Source of the DNA: a virus
Length of the DNA stretch: 62,775 nt
IMG/VR virus record: IMGVR_UViG_3300046782_000740
Span: 1-62,775 of that record
Strand: one strand, 5' to 3'
Part shown: in pieces, positions 9,638 to 18,690 of the stretch
How the letters are laid out: the number at the start of each line of letters is the position of its first letter
Position numbering within the stretch: the first letter of the stretch is position 1
Notes under the pieces: generated by a model
The model's input: only the letters and a program-made list of their open reading frames with translations
Database searches by the model: none
Told to the model about the DNA's origin: nothing
Made by a program: the position numbers and the translations under genes

Positions 9638-9857
9638 GGTGCGCCTCCAGATACGCGCGCACCACGTCGGCGGCGTGCTCGTCCAGCGGCCTCTCGCCAG
9701 CGACAACCTGGGACAGGTAGTGGCCCTGACGCTCGTTAGTCTTCTTCGGGCTGATCCACTTCCGCCCCAACGGCGGCTGGTCCCGGTCGTCGTGGGCCAC
9801 GATCTCCAGACCCCTCGGCACCTCGGTCATGAGTTTGCGGAGATTGGCTCCGGGCAT
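9624..9857 (-). CDS. Small structural-operon protein of unknown function (77 aa)
   Basis: The ATG at 9857 has a strong AGGAG site six bases upstream. The protein is charged and mostly helical, beginning with MPGANLRKLM and ending in a helix with EAHHAKQ. It overlaps the 3' end of the preceding 221-codon ORF by 122 bases in another frame. No recognised family. Confidence 0.75.
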   Translation of the reverse strand: MPGANLRKLMTEVPRGLEIVAHDDRDQPPLGRKWISPKKTNERQGHYLSQVVAGERPLDEHAADVVRAYLEAHHAKQ

Positions 9858-10401
9858 CGTTGTTCTCCTGTTCCAGCATCAACAGGTCGCCGCCTGTCTT
9901 GTCCATGATCTTCGTGCCCAGCGCGCGGGCCATGCTGATCATGGGCGGCACCTGTAGCGGGGAGACCTTGAATGTCTGTACAGCGTCCCAGTCGGGGGCC
10001 GTCTCTACGCAAATCACGTAGGTGTCGCCGCGCCCGACGTACAGCGCCACGCGCTGCTGGGGGATCTCAGCCACGGTCGCTTGCACAGGTTGTGGATCGT
10101 ACACCTGGGGCCTCCGCATGGCCGTGGCACTGACAGGCTCGTCGTGCACCACGGTCACGGGTTCAGGCATCCAGTCATGGCCGTAATCGACGCCGGGATG
10201 GTGATCATCGCCGCATTGATAGCACGGCGGCTTGGGGATCCGCGAGTTGTATCCCGGTGTGCCAGGCACGACAGCCAGGCTGTGCAGGTCCACCTGCCCG
10301 TTGGGAGCGCTCACCTGCGCGCGGCGGATGTCTGGAGAGAGGGCGGGCGGCGTGGGCCGCATGGCGCTGAACAGACCCAACGCGCCGTCGTCGGTCGACA
10401 T
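9736..10401 (-). CDS. Unknown protein downstream of portal (up to 221 aa)
   Basis: Follows the portal gene after about 15 bases. It has a CxxC pair next to a His-rich stretch (CYQCGDDHH), followed by a compact alpha/beta-looking region. The last about 40 residues are Arg/Gly/Pro-rich and read over the well-supported 77-aa gene in a different frame, so that tail may be unimportant or the true 3' end may involve a frame change near 9855. No recognised family. Confidence 0.65.
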   Translation of the reverse strand: MSTDDGALGLFSAMRPTPPALSPDIRRAQVSAPNGQVDLHSLAVVPGTPGYNSRIPKPPCYQCGDDHHPGVDYGHDWMPEPVTVVHDEPVSATAMRRPQVYDPQPVQATVAEIPQQRVALYVGRGDTYVICVETAPDWDAVQTFKVSPLQVPPMISMARALGTKIMDKTGGDLLMLEQENNDARSQSPQTHDRGAEGSGDRGPRRPGPAAVGAEVDQPEED

Positions 10402-10416
10402 AGCTCGCTCAGTCTA

Positions 10417-12402
10417 TCATCCAAGCGTACGCGCCTGGCCGCGTTGATCCGGCCCCATACCGCCTGGTCTGCCGGAGGTACGCACGCCGTTGCGCGAGCG
10501 GCTGGACTGCGCCATGGAGGTGCCCGCTGGGCTGCCTCCGCCTGCGGGCGGCGCCGAGACTCCGCCACCCGACGGTCCGCCAGCGGCTGGCGGCTGCATC
10601 GTGCCGCCCTGCGGATTCAACGGCGAGTTGCCGCCGCCGCCACCGCCCTGCTGCTGCTGTTCCTGCAGGAGCTTCTGGCTCAAGGCGATGAAGCGCGGGC
10701 TGTCCTCGCCGAACCAGTTCTTGATGCGCTCCAACCCGACTTGCTCGACCACGAACGGCAGCCCGTCGACGGCCTCCCGGACCATCTCGTCGAGCCACTC
10801 TTGCGGGTTGTCGGTCGCACCGGAAAGCTCGATGCTCGTCCGATGCGGCATCCATTTGTTGGTCTGCAGCGCCTGCAGCGCCTTCCACTGCTCCAGCAGC
10901 GCGGGATCCAGGCGCCGCCCGAGGCTGACCTCGAAGCCGTCCCAGTAGCCGTCGATGTCCTTGGGCGCGATGGTCACTTCGCCGAGGTCGTCACCGTTGC
11001 GGTCCTTACCCGGTACCGGTAGGGTGAGCTTGTCTTGCAGGCATACTTCGAGTTCCATTGCCGCCAGTTCGAGGGCCCGCGTCACACCCCGCACGATGGC
11101 ATCTTTGGCGCTCTCGATCTTGAGCGTCCGCATGGACTGAATGGCCCAGAGTTGCTGTGCCGAGCGTGTGCCCTCCGCCGAGCGGGGGCCCTGTGCAACG
11201 CCGTTGCGCTGAATGTACTGGTCGACCACGCCCGTGGTCTGGAGGAGTTCCTCCGGTACAGGCTGCCCTTCGAGCATCTGCAGGTACTCGCCGATGCGCT
11301 GGTCGATGGGGATGTACTGACCGGGCCTGATCTCGATCTGCCGCCCGTCCTTGGTCCAGCCCAGGTAGGTCCGCCAGGCATTGATGGCCAGCATCCAGAT
11401 CTGCATCGTCAGGACGTTTGACTCGATGGGGTACAGACCGGAGGCGTTGGTCAGCATGCCCCGGTACTTGCGCTCCATGTCGTTGAAGGTCAACTCCCGG
11501 AACGGGCAGATGACGTACGGCACCTCGGGGTAGCCGTGCTCGGCGACGCCTCGGTACGGCCCGTTGTCGCCGACGTCGAAGAGCGGATGATCGTTCAGGA
11601 TCAGGCAGCGGTAGCGCCCGATCCACACGTCGTCCACCCAGACGAGCGAATCGGGCGCCAGGTTGCGCAGCGCGTGGGGCGTGTCGGCGTAGCGCGCAAA
11701 GGCGTACAGCGCCTCGGTCTTGGACGTCTCGTAGTGCTCGACCACGACGAGTAGCTCGCCGTCCTCGGCCTCGCGCCAGCGCACAACCCGGGGGTCGCGG
11801 CGCTGGAAGACGATGGGGTTCTTGCGCCTGTGCCTGATCTCCCAGATCTCCTCGGGGTCGGCCTCCTGCCAGTCCTGCACGCGCATGTCGTAGGTGTCGT
11901 CGTCCTCGCCCTCTTCCTGCTCGGGCTGCGGGCCGTGCACCTGCATGCCTTCCGGCTTGTTGGGCCACACGCTCCGGTCGATCATGATCCGAAAGACACC
12001 CACCCTGCGGATGACCATGTCCGTCGGGATCTGCCGCAGCACGTCCTTCTGCTTGCGCCAGGCGTGCAGCATGGCCTTGCCGAAGCGCGTCAGCTTGTCC
12101 GCCTGCTCACGATACTTCTGACGTGCTCGCGCGGGCCGAACGCGGATCGAGATGTCGGGCGGTACCAGAGAATCAATAGCCGCGTCTGCATCTGCTGGCG
12201 CCGAGCCCGTCTTGACTGCCAGCCTGCCGCCCGGGGACTCCACGTCGAACTGTTGGAAGTACAGGTCTTCCTCGTCCTCCATGGCATCGTCGATCTCCCC
12301 CCACTCACTGATCAGATGGTCGCGCCAGTACACGACCTCCTCGTAGGTCGGACGGTCGTCAATCTCTGACCGGTATGCGCTCGGCGGCTGGGTGTCGCTC
12401 AT
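10417..12402 (-). CDS. Portal protein (661 aa)
   Basis: The start overlaps the large terminase stop (ATGA), the usual terminase-portal order. An acidic N-terminus is followed by a long mixed domain and a helical core containing a QYIQRNG / SAEGTRSAQQLW region typical of the portal stem and hinge. The C-terminal 80 residues are a Gln/Gly/Pro-rich tail. The portal forms the dodecameric ring through which DNA enters and leaves the head. Length is near that of larger podovirus portals. Identification rests on position, size and general sequence character, not on a unique motif. Confidence 0.85.
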   Translation of the reverse strand: MSDTQPPSAYRSEIDDRPTYEEVVYWRDHLISEWGEIDDAMEDEEDLYFQQFDVESPGGRLAVKTGSAPADADAAIDSLVPPDISIRVRPARARQKYREQADKLTRFGKAMLHAWRKQKDVLRQIPTDMVIRRVGVFRIMIDRSVWPNKPEGMQVHGPQPEQEEGEDDDTYDMRVQDWQEADPEEIWEIRHRRKNPIVFQRRDPRVVRWREAEDGELLVVVEHYETSKTEALYAFARYADTPHALRNLAPDSLVWVDDVWIGRYRCLILNDHPLFDVGDNGPYRGVAEHGYPEVPYVICPFRELTFNDMERKYRGMLTNASGLYPIESNVLTMQIWMLAINAWRTYLGWTKDGRQIEIRPGQYIPIDQRIGEYLQMLEGQPVPEELLQTTGVVDQYIQRNGVAQGPRSAEGTRSAQQLWAIQSMRTLKIESAKDAIVRGVTRALELAAMELEVCLQDKLTLPVPGKDRNGDDLGEVTIAPKDIDGYWDGFEVSLGRRLDPALLEQWKALQALQTNKWMPHRTSIELSGATDNPQEWLDEMVREAVDGLPFVVEQVGLERIKNWFGEDSPRFIALSQKLLQEQQQQGGGGGGNSPLNPQGGTMQPPAAGGPSGGGVSAPPAGGGSPAGTSMAQSSRSRNGVRTSGRPGGMGPDQRGQARTLG

Positions 12403-14384
12403 CGGGTGGCCGCGCTCAGGTACGACCTGGGCTCAAATGGGCCGCGCTCATGATAGCTACGCATGTGTTCGATGAACATTCTGCCGCGCGAGACGGGCTG
12501 TCGGGCGAGGACTTCCGGTGGGATACGCGGACGGTTGATGTCGTCCTCGTCGATGTCGGGCTCGATGTGCGTGTCCAGATAGCTGTAGCTGGCGCCTTCG
12601 GGCTCCCCCTCGAAGCGCTTCTTCATCCACACGTAGTAGCCCCACGCGTCCATGGCGTGGTTCATCCAGTCGCGCGGCTGCTCCAGATAGTTCTCGTTGG
12701 CGCTCTTGGCACGCTTGTCGAAGGTGTACGCCTTGAACTCGGCGATCATGTTGGTGCAGCCGGAGTCGATGCGGATCCTGGCACAGCTTCTCAGGTACTG
12801 CAGGGTCGGCCCCAGCAGGTGCTCGTCGTTCAGGGATTCCTCGACCTGAATGACCAGCGCGCGCTGCGCGTCCTCGTCCAGCAGGTGGTCGGTGTCTGCC
12901 TCCATGCCCATGTCTTCCAGCATCATGTTGACCCTGCTGCGGTAGAACCGGAAGAAGCGCACCGGGTCGCGTAGCTGGTTGCGCATGAACGGCAGCCGCT
13001 CGGAGACCTTGGGCTTCTTCTCGATGCAGTAGGCAGGGAACCCCATGCGCTGCCAGCGCCGCATCTCCTCGGGCTGTGCCGAGTCGCAGATCATGTCGGA
13101 CACACCCTGAATCTCCCACTGGGGCAGCAGGGATCCTTCTGGTGAGATCTGCTTGGCGTTGAACCACGGGCGCGAGCACAGTAGCTCGGCGATCTCTTCG
13201 GTCGACCGGTGGGTCTCGTAGATCTCGTCGAAGATGACCGTCATGTCGGTGTACTCCTGCAGCGCCATGACGCAGTACGCGTTGCTGCCGCCCGACGGGT
13301 CGACGGCCAGGATCACCGGTAGATCGGCGTTGTACTCGACGGTGGTGACGTGCACCTTCTCCTTGAACTGCGGGAAGACGCGGCTGCGAGAACTCGCGGG
13401 GATGCCGCCGAACTGTTCGAGGAACTCGTGCGGCTCCATCTCCTTGCTGGCCTGGACCAGGGCTGGAGTCTGCCGGCCTTGCGGGAAGGCGTAGAAGTTG
13501 ATCTCGTAGCTGGCGTCCTGAAACATCTCCCAGGCTGCCTGCTCGCCGTCGCGCGCCATCTCGCCGCGCGCGTCCATGGCCTTCTGCCAGAAGAAGTCGC
13601 CCTCACCCTCCCAGGATGAGATGAGCAGCGCCTGCCCGTTGCGGTCTGTCAGCGGCGGCAGGATAGCCCTGGTCCACGCCTGCTCGTAGACCTGTGCCGC
13701 CTCGTCGATGATGGCCAGGTCAATCGCCGCGCCCGCCGCCGTCCAGATGTTATCCAGCGAGATACCTTCTAGCCGGGCCCCGTTGTCGAGTATGCACAGC
13801 TTCTCTTGATTGGTATCCCTGACGGTGCGGGTCTTCATGCCGTAGTCGCGGACCATCTCCATGACCTTGTCGAAGGCGCGTGAGACGAGCTTCATGGTCG
13901 GCGCCGCCAGCCAGATCCACGACCTGGGGCGCGCGTCGGCGACAACGATGGCCTCCATGGCAGCCTCGGTCGTCTTGCCGCCGCGCCGCCCCCAGGCAGC
14001 GATCCGAAACCTGGCCCTGGAACGAGCGAGCGCCTGCTGGCCAGTCCAGTGTCCATCCAGGCCCTGCTGCTGCCAGGCTTCGGACTCGTCCTGCAGCGCG
14101 TGGTACTCGCGCAGCCGCTCGTCGGGCGTGGCCTGCGAGCCGATCCAGCGCAACCTGCGCCTGAGATCCTTCTCCTGATCCTCGTCGTTGGGGACGAAGA
14201 TGCCGTGAGGCCGGAAGTTGAACTTCCGAAAACCCGCCAGGCGCTCCTCGGGACTGATGGGTCGGAACGGCGCTACGCGCGCCGTCGCCCGATCTTCCCA
14301 GGTCTTCAGCCAATCGTCGCTGGAACCTTGCGCCAGACGGCCAAAGTCCAGGCCCGTCAGCCCGGGGAGCGTGGTCGGCGGCAA
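12399..14384 (-). CDS. terL: Terminase large subunit (661 aa)
   Basis: DNA-packaging motor ATPase and nuclease. The ATPase half has a Walker A (GRRGGKT, residues about 132-138) and a Walker B with catalytic acid (DLAIIDE, 222-228). The nuclease half begins near 358 with LAVDPSGG, where Asp362 is the likely first metal ligand; a later acidic run (ICDSAQPEE) could hold the second. The first 120 residues are an N-terminal extension. No small terminase is obvious next to it. ATGA overlap with the portal gene downstream shows coupling. Confidence 0.95.
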   Translation of the reverse strand: MPPTTLPGLTGLDFGRLAQGSSDDWLKTWEDRATARVAPFRPISPEERLAGFRKFNFRPHGIFVPNDEDQEKDLRRRLRWIGSQATPDERLREYHALQDESEAWQQQGLDGHWTGQQALARSRARFRIAAWGRRGGKTTEAAMEAIVVADARPRSWIWLAAPTMKLVSRAFDKVMEMVRDYGMKTRTVRDTNQEKLCILDNGARLEGISLDNIWTAAGAAIDLAIIDEAAQVYEQAWTRAILPPLTDRNGQALLISSWEGEGDFFWQKAMDARGEMARDGEQAAWEMFQDASYEINFYAFPQGRQTPALVQASKEMEPHEFLEQFGGIPASSRSRVFPQFKEKVHVTTVEYNADLPVILAVDPSGGSNAYCVMALQEYTDMTVIFDEIYETHRSTEEIAELLCSRPWFNAKQISPEGSLLPQWEIQGVSDMICDSAQPEEMRRWQRMGFPAYCIEKKPKVSERLPFMRNQLRDPVRFFRFYRSRVNMMLEDMGMEADTDHLLDEDAQRALVIQVEESLNDEHLLGPTLQYLRSCARIRIDSGCTNMIAEFKAYTFDKRAKSANENYLEQPRDWMNHAMDAWGYYVWMKKRFEGEPEGASYSYLDTHIEPDIDEDDINRPRIPPEVLARQPVSRGRMFIEHMRSYHERGPFEPRSYLSAATR

Positions 14385-14762
14385 CTACTTCTTCTTGGGG
14401 GCGAACGCGGGTGGCTTACCGGTGCTCTTCTTGGCGGCGGGCCGCGTGCTGCTGGCCTTCGGTGAAGCCGCCTTGGAGTTGCCGTTGCCCAGCGTCGCGG
14501 CGCCCGCGCGAGAGCCGCCTGTCAGCGTGCGCGGCAGCTTCTGGCGTCCCGCCTTGGGCGCGGCGCCGCCGAGCGCCTTGCGCGTGGGGCGCTGCGGCGT
14601 GGGCGGCTTGAGCCCACTGCCGACACCAGGCAGGGGCGGCGCGCTGCCCGCGAACGGGTTGCTGGGGACGCGGCTGCCCGTCGGGCCTGGCGCGCCGAAG
14701 GGCCCAGGCTGGGCGCTCGGGAAGGGGGGCCCGAGGGGTGAGTTGGGGGGCGGAGGCCGCAT
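14385..14762 (-). CDS. Pro-rich basic protein upstream of terminase (125 aa)
   Basis: Low-complexity protein: the N-terminal half is rich in Pro and Gly, the C-terminal half in Ala, Lys and Arg, ending KKK. The ATG directly follows the stop of the 33-aa gene, and its own stop abuts the terL start. A basic disordered protein here could bind DNA during packaging, but that is only inferred from composition. Confidence 0.65.
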   Translation of the reverse strand: MRPPPPNSPLGPPFPSAQPGPFGAPGPTGSRVPSNPFAGSAPPLPGVGSGLKPPTPQRPTRKALGGAAPKAGRQKLPRTLTGGSRAGAATLGNGNSKAASPKASSTRPAAKKSTGKPPAFAPKKK

Positions 14763-14763
14763 C

Positions 14764-14865
14764 CTAGTATTTGTCCGTCTTCTTGCTTGACGGTGTGCCG
14801 CCCGGGACTTTGATCACCGGAATGCAGCGGCTGCCGCTGCCTGACTTACTTCCCTTTTTTGCCAC
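14764..14865 (-). CDS. Microprotein (33 aa), Gly/Ser/Lys-rich
   Basis: GTG start with an AGGA site about seven bases upstream; it overlaps the end of the 49-aa gene by 20 bases. It starts MAKKGSKSG and ends KKTDKY. The tight packing between two stronger genes supports it. No family recognised. Confidence 0.5.
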   Translation of the reverse strand: MAKKGSKSGSGSRCIPVIKVPGGTPSSKKTDKY

Positions 14866-14995
14866 TCTTGTTCCTCGCTTTCCCAGCCATCCGCATAGAC
14901 GCGGCGATGGCCTGTTTTTGTGGATGGCCCGCTTTGACCATCTCCCGGATATTACCGCTGATCACCTGCTGGTTGGAGCCCTTCTTGAGCGGCAC
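14846..14995 (-). CDS. Small basic phage protein (49 aa)
   Basis: Starts [11 protein letters not shown] and contains [10 protein letters not shown], the pattern of a very common small phage protein found near structural genes (DUF6496-like, recalled not searched). It is Lys-rich at the end. GTG start two bases after the previous stop. Function unknown; frequent in virion gene clusters. Confidence 0.75.
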   Translation of the reverse strand: MPLKKGSNQQVISGNIREMVKAGHPQKQAIAASMRMAGKARNKSGKKGK

Positions 14996-14996
14996 G

Positions 14997-15131
14997 TCAG
15001 GCCCACGCTTTCCACAGCACAAAGAGCGCCGTACTGGTCAAAACGAGAACGGTGATGACGTAGACGAGGCACGTGCTGAACGGTAGCTCGTCCTCGCCTG
15101 GAAGCTTGTAATAGTGGCGCGATTTCGGCAC
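14997..15131 (-). CDS. Small single-span membrane protein (44 aa)
   Basis: Charged N-terminus followed by one clear hydrophobic segment of about 23 residues ([12 protein letters not shown]...ALFVLW). GTG start with no good ribosome site; an overlapping frame starting ATGA codes for a non-protein-like sequence, so I prefer this one. It follows the peptidase-like gene and may be a lysis accessory protein such as a holin or spanin-like anchor. That role is inferred from place and topology only. Confidence 0.5.
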   Translation of the reverse strand: MPKSRHYYKLPGEDELPFSTCLVYVITVLVLTSTALFVLWKAWA

Positions 15132-15144
15132 GGCGCCATAGTAA

Positions 15145-15672
15145 TCATTGCCGCAGCCAGACCACCTGCCAGGGCAGCAGCGACTCGAATTGCGAGCGTG
15201 AGATGGTGTCGTAGATGCCGTACCAGCCTGGCGCGGAGTTGGCTACCCACAGCCGTCCGTTGAGCACCCCGCGTATCGCCACGAAGTGGTACCACGTGGT
15301 GGAGTTCAAAACACCGGCGGTCTCTTCGCACAGTTGGTAGATGCGGTCCCAGTCGGCCCACTCCTGATGTGCGCTGGGGCCGTAGTTGCCGAGCGTGTTG
15401 ACGGCGCACTGGACGCTGGCCAGCCCGACCTGGGGGTTCACGCACTCGGGGTAGCCCATCTCGAACGCCGTCTGCTCCCGGGTCGACCACGGGTCGAGCC
15501 CCGTGGCGCGCAGGGTCCAGTCGACGCTGCAGATCGAGCACGTCCAGTCGTACGACTGGGGCGGCATGGCCATGTCCCGGTGGGCGTTGAAGTGCGACCA
15601 CCAGTCGTCTGGCACAGGTGGGGGCGGGGCGATCTTGCGTACCGGTGCCCAGACCCCCGCCAGAGCGGTCAT
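15145..15672 (-). CDS. Candidate cysteine peptidase-like lysin, C39-like fold (175 aa)
   Basis: The start at 15672 overlaps the stop of a two-span membrane gene (ATGA). Residues 43-50 (WTCSICSV) supply a likely nucleophile Cys45 or Cys48, His129 lies in WYHFVAIRG, and Asn145 in LWVANSAPG. This Cys-His-Asn/Asp order matches C39-like and papain-like peptidases used as lysin domains by some actinophages. No signal peptide is seen, so export would need the neighbouring membrane proteins. It could instead be a virion-associated protease. Family assignment is by pattern only. Confidence 0.55.
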   Translation of the reverse strand: MTALAGVWAPVRKIAPPPPVPDDWWSHFNAHRDMAMPPQSYDWTCSICSVDWTLRATGLDPWSTREQTAFEMGYPECVNPQVGLASVQCAVNTLGNYGPSAHQEWADWDRIYQLCEETAGVLNSTTWYHFVAIRGVLNGRLWVANSAPGWYGIYDTISRSQFESLLPWQVVWLRQ

Positions 15673-15839
15673 CGCAACAGGATTGCCAGCGCCAGACCGC
15701 CGAGCACCAGCGCCAGCTTGGGCTCGATCATGTTGGTCAGCCACATCACGAACACGGCGATCAGCACCAGCAGGGCGATCAGCCCGCCGATCCAGCCGCC
15801 GTAGACCACGGGGTAGGTGCGTTGAACAGGGACGCTCAT
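15669..15839 (-). CDS. Two-span small membrane protein, holin candidate (56 aa)
   Basis: Two hydrophobic segments (around residues 15-35 and 40-55) are joined by a short loop with Asn and Glu, and the N-terminus is short. ATGA overlaps link it to genes on both sides, with the peptidase-like gene directly downstream. That order, holin then lysin, is typical of lysis cassettes, but small membrane proteins of other kinds look the same. Confidence 0.65.
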   Translation of the reverse strand: MSVPVQRTYPVVYGGWIGGLIALLVLIAVFVMWLTNMIEPKLALVLGGLALAILLR

Positions 15840-16066
15840 CTCAGTGATGCTCCATTCGTCGCATCCCAGGCAATAACCGCGCCGCTGGAGAACGCCATCT
15901 GCATTCCCCCGGTGTCGGCGTCCGCCATCTCGTCGGACACCGGCACGCCGATATACGTGCCGTTGGCCTTGAGATCGAGCCAGTACCTGCAGATGGCCGT
16001 CTCGGGGTTGAAGACCAACCCGTCGACGACCGAATGCCAGGCAGCCTGGTGACCCACGTCGGACAT
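15836..16066 (-). CDS. Small structural-operon protein (76 aa)
   Basis: Starts in a TAATG overlap with the 24-aa ORF and ends in an ATGA overlap with the holin candidate. The sequence looks like a short beta-rich domain with one Cys (FNPETAICRYW). No family recognised. By position it may be a decoration or fiber-associated protein. Confidence 0.7.
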   Translation of the reverse strand: MSDVGHQAAWHSVVDGLVFNPETAICRYWLDLKANGTYIGVPVSDEMADADTGGMQMAFSSGAVIAWDATNGASLR

Positions 16067-16140
16067 TAGCTGAACGTCCGCGCCCAGGTGTACTTCTGCC
16101 AGTTGTACCTGTAATACCCGGCTACGAGTGTGGTGTGCAT
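16066..16140 (-). CDS. Aromatic microprotein (24 aa)
   Basis: A 24-codon ORF fills the gap between two genes, with a stop that overlaps the next start (TAATG). Rich in Tyr and Trp; its YTWA resembles the end of the preceding 168-aa protein (SYTWAQYNP), so it may be a remnant or duplicate of that C-terminus. No ribosome site seen. Confidence 0.35.
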   Translation of the reverse strand: MHTTLVAGYYRYNWQKYTWARTFS

Positions 16141-16142
16141 GG

Positions 16143-16649
16143 CTATGGCGTCGGGTAGGTGGTCATCTTGGGGTTGTACTGGGCCCACGTGTAGGACGAC
16201 CAGTTGCCCGCCGCTGGGCCCTGCCCGAGGCTGGTCGTGCCGCCGCCGTACGCGGGGCGCGTGCCGTCGCCGTACATGTTGAACCTGACCGGTACCGAGC
16301 GCCCCTGCTGCACCCGTCCGCCGAGCAGCCGCACGAAGCCCTGCTGCGAGCGCAGCGATTTACCCGAGACGTCGGCGGCATCCAGGCGCAGCGAGAAGCC
16401 GAAGGTGTAGCCGCCGTGGTTGCCAGCGGGCAGCGCGTTGGTGGTGATCGAGTGGCGCGTGCGCAGCACGCCTTCGAGGACGGAGCCCGCCAGCGGCTGC
16501 GGCAGGCTGGGATCGTTCTGCGCCCAGTAGTCCATCGCCATCAGCACCGGCTGATCGGTGTCGAAGGTGACGGTGAATCCCGCGTTGGTGGGGGTGGCGA
16601 CGATGTTGGACAGCGTGATGAATCCGGCAGGGCCAGCGACGATGGGCAT
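16143..16649 (-). CDS. Fibronectin-III-like virion protein (168 aa)
   Basis: Beta-rich sequence opening with a stretch typical of Fn3-like domains (ATPTNAGFTVTFDTDQP), followed by Gly-rich surface-like segments. Fn3-type domains are common on phage fibers and capsids, where they bind carbohydrate. Stop and start overlap with the upstream gene. The fold is inferred from pattern only. Confidence 0.6.
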   Translation of the reverse strand: MPIVAGPAGFITLSNIVATPTNAGFTVTFDTDQPVLMAMDYWAQNDPSLPQPLAGSVLEGVLRTRHSITTNALPAGNHGGYTFGFSLRLDAADVSGKSLRSQQGFVRLLGGRVQQGRSVPVRFNMYGDGTRPAYGGGTTSLGQGPAAGNWSSYTWAQYNPKMTTYPTP

Positions 16650-17053
16650 CAGAGGGTCTTCTCCTCCGCTTCCTTCTCTTCGCTCTGCGTGTCTTCGACG
16701 ACGATCTCGGGCGGGGGCTCTTCCTCGATGCTCTCCGGTGGCACACCCACGTACAGTGGCGGGTCGGTGCCCTCCACCTGCACCCGTACCCCCATCGTCG
16801 TCTGGGCGGTGTTGGGCACGATATCGGTCGGGTTCTGGCTGTCGACCACGACGCCCGTCGTTCGCGCGCGGAACTCGGCGTCCGACTCACCAGGCTGTTG
16901 CTGATGGGTCAGATCGTCGGGCGGCACGTCGGGCGCCGTCAGCAGGTTGGGCTGTTCGCCAGGCGGGGGCGGGTCGGGCATCGGCGCCGACGGGGTGTCA
17001 CGAGGCTCTACGTAGCCGGGATCTCCGGGTTCCAGAATGACTTCTTCGCTCAT
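16649..17053 (-). CDS. Acidic Pro-rich protein (134 aa)
   Basis: ATGA overlap with the end of the collagen-like fiber gene. Rich in Glu, Pro and Asp throughout, probably disordered, with a short ordered stretch around [11 protein letters not shown]. Possibly a linker or chaperone for the adjacent fiber; no family recognised. Confidence 0.65.
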   Translation of the reverse strand: MSEEVILEPGDPGYVEPRDTPSAPMPDPPPPGEQPNLLTAPDVPPDDLTHQQQPGESDAEFRARTTGVVVDSQNPTDIVPNTAQTTMGVRVQVEGTDPPLYVGVPPESIEEEPPPEIVVEDTQSEEKEAEEKTL

Positions 17054-18387
17054 CGGGCTCCTCCGAGCACAAGGGTACGCTGAGATTGCACCGCGTTCTG
17101 CGGCAGCGCCGTGCTGTACGGGCAGTTGGCCAGGTAGTGCCACTCGCCGTCGGCGTAGCCAGGCTTGACCTCGTCGAGGAACGTCGCTGGTCCGCCGCGC
17201 GTGCCCAGCACAAACACGTTGAGGATCGACAGCGACAGATCGGTGGCGAGCACCACGGCTGGCTTGCACAGTCCATACCGGTCGTAGGTGGTGGGCCACG
17301 CGCGCCAGTGCACCATGGCGCCGATGGCCATGCCAGGCTGGCCAGCGGGGTCGCCTGGCGGTCCCTGCGGCCCAGCGGGTCCGTCGTCGCCCGTGTCGCC
17401 CTTGAGCCCGGGATCCCCCTGCGGACCCATCGGGCCAGCCACCCCCTGCGGTCCCGTGGCCCCCATCGGGCCCTGCGCGCCCGCCACACCGGGCGGTCCC
17501 TGGATGCCCTGCGGCCCGAGGAACTGGCCGATGTCGGTCCACGCGTTGCCGTCGGAGACGTGCAGGTGGCCGTCGTTCAGGGTGACGTACGCGTCGCCCA
17601 CGGGCTGCGGCTGCTGCGGCAACTGGGCGGTCGACTGGACCGAGCCGCGCAGCGTGTAGCCGTCGCCCTGCGGACCCATCGGGCCCTGTGCCCCGGTTGG
17701 TCCGATAGGCCCCTGAACCCCCTGCGGGCCCTGGTTGCCTGGCACTCCCTGGTCGCCCTGCGCGCCTGTCGGCCCGTGCGGCCCAGGCACCCCCTGCACC
17801 CCCTGCGGTCCCGCCGGCCCAGTCGCGCCGATGGGCCCCACGTCTCCGGGAGGACCGGTACCCCCCGTGGCGCCCTGCGACCCCGTGGGCCCCTGGATCC
17901 CCTGCGGACCCTGGATGCCCTGTGCGCCCTGCGGCCCCGTGTCGCCCGTGGGCCCCATGATGTTGGTCGAGGACTGCGCCCAGGTGCCGTTCTTGGACCA
18001 CACGTCCCCGTCGTCTTCGAGGTACATGTCGCCCGCTTTGCCGAGCGCCGCGTCGGGGATCGTCGCGCCGGTGTACCAGCGCGAGATGGCCGTAACGCCG
18101 CTGGTGTAGTCGACGGTGACCCGCTCGGTGCCGTCGAACGGCGTGCTGAAGGTGAGCACCCCAGCGGCAATGCTGTAGTTGCCGTCCTGAATGGACTGCA
18201 CCACGCCGTTGCGCGAGACGACCATGACCGAGTCGGGGGTCTGCGAGCAGGTGACCGTGGTCGCCCCGTTGGGGGGCATGAACTCCTCGTGGATGCCGAC
18301 CGGTGTCGTGCCAGACCCGCCGCCGCCCGTACTCCCCGCAGGGACGTCGAGCGCGTCGTAGGTCGGCGAGATCGTGGTGAAGCTCAC
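17050..18387 (-). CDS. Collagen-like tail fiber or appendage protein (445 aa)
   Basis: The N-terminal 140 residues are beta-rich with a Gly-rich hinge, then two blocks of collagen-type G-x-y repeats, mainly GPQG, GPTG and GPMG, lie at about 146-240 and 290-345. A short globular insert separates them and a globular C-terminus of about 95 residues follows. Such repeats form triple helices in phage fibers. It probably makes a trimeric fiber for attachment. Located far from the other fibers (46-52 kb) but in the same operon. Confidence 0.85.
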   Translation of the reverse strand: MSFTTISPTYDALDVPAGSTGGGGSGTTPVGIHEEFMPPNGATTVTCSQTPDSVMVVSRNGVVQSIQDGNYSIAAGVLTFSTPFDGTERVTVDYTSGVTAISRWYTGATIPDAALGKAGDMYLEDDGDVWSKNGTWAQSSTNIMGPTGDTGPQGAQGIQGPQGIQGPTGSQGATGGTGPPGDVGPIGATGPAGPQGVQGVPGPHGPTGAQGDQGVPGNQGPQGVQGPIGPTGAQGPMGPQGDGYTLRGSVQSTAQLPQQPQPVGDAYVTLNDGHLHVSDGNAWTDIGQFLGPQGIQGPPGVAGAQGPMGATGPQGVAGPMGPQGDPGLKGDTGDDGPAGPQGPPGDPAGQPGMAIGAMVHWRAWPTTYDRYGLCKPAVVLATDLSLSILNVFVLGTRGGPATFLDEVKPGYADGEWHYLANCPYSTALPQNAVQSQRTLVLGGAR

Positions 18388-18587
18388 GTGTGGGTTACCT
18401 GCACGCTGGGGATCGTCTCTGGTGCCGGATGATCGTACGGAACGATCTTATAGGCCACCCCGAACTGCCCGAAGTGCCTGGTCCAGACCATGTAGTCGCC
18501 ATAGTAGTCGAAGTGGCCGATGCACACGTACGCGCCGCCCGTCGGCTGACAGCGACCGGTAACCTCAAGACTCGGGGTTGGGTCCAT
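18384..18587 (-). CDS. Small protein of unknown function (67 aa)
   Basis: Start taken at the ATG at 18587 (MDPTPSLEV); an in-frame ATG at 18602 would add five residues. The protein is rich in Tyr, His and Phe ([11 protein letters not shown]) and ends in ATGA overlap with the collagen-like fiber. It overlaps the end of a 41-aa membrane ORF by about 20 bases. No family recognised. Confidence 0.6.
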   Translation of the reverse strand: MDPTPSLEVTGRCQPTGGAYVCIGHFDYYGDYMVWTRHFGQFGVAYKIVPYDHPAPETIPSVQVTHT

Positions 18588-18690
18588 CACGCTGGTTACC
18601 AAACCAGACCGCGACCAGCGCGGCCAGGACGGTTGAGACGCACAGTGTGGCTGCCACCCCCAGGCCGAAGCTCAGGAGGTCGAAGCTCAC
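18565..18690 (-). CDS. Single-span membrane microprotein (41 aa)
   Basis: GTG start in a GTGA overlap with the preceding zinc-ribbon-like gene. One hydrophobic stretch (LSFGLGVAATL ... VLAALVAVWF) is followed by a short polar tail. Topology fits a small inner-membrane protein; a role in lysis is possible but unsupported. Confidence 0.5.
   Translation of the reverse strand: MSFDLLSFGLGVAATLCVSTVLAALVAVWFGNQRDGPNPES

Noticed and set aside
17086-18432. A + strand frame of 448 codons
   Set aside because: Antisense of the collagen-like fiber, whose repeats keep the other strand open.
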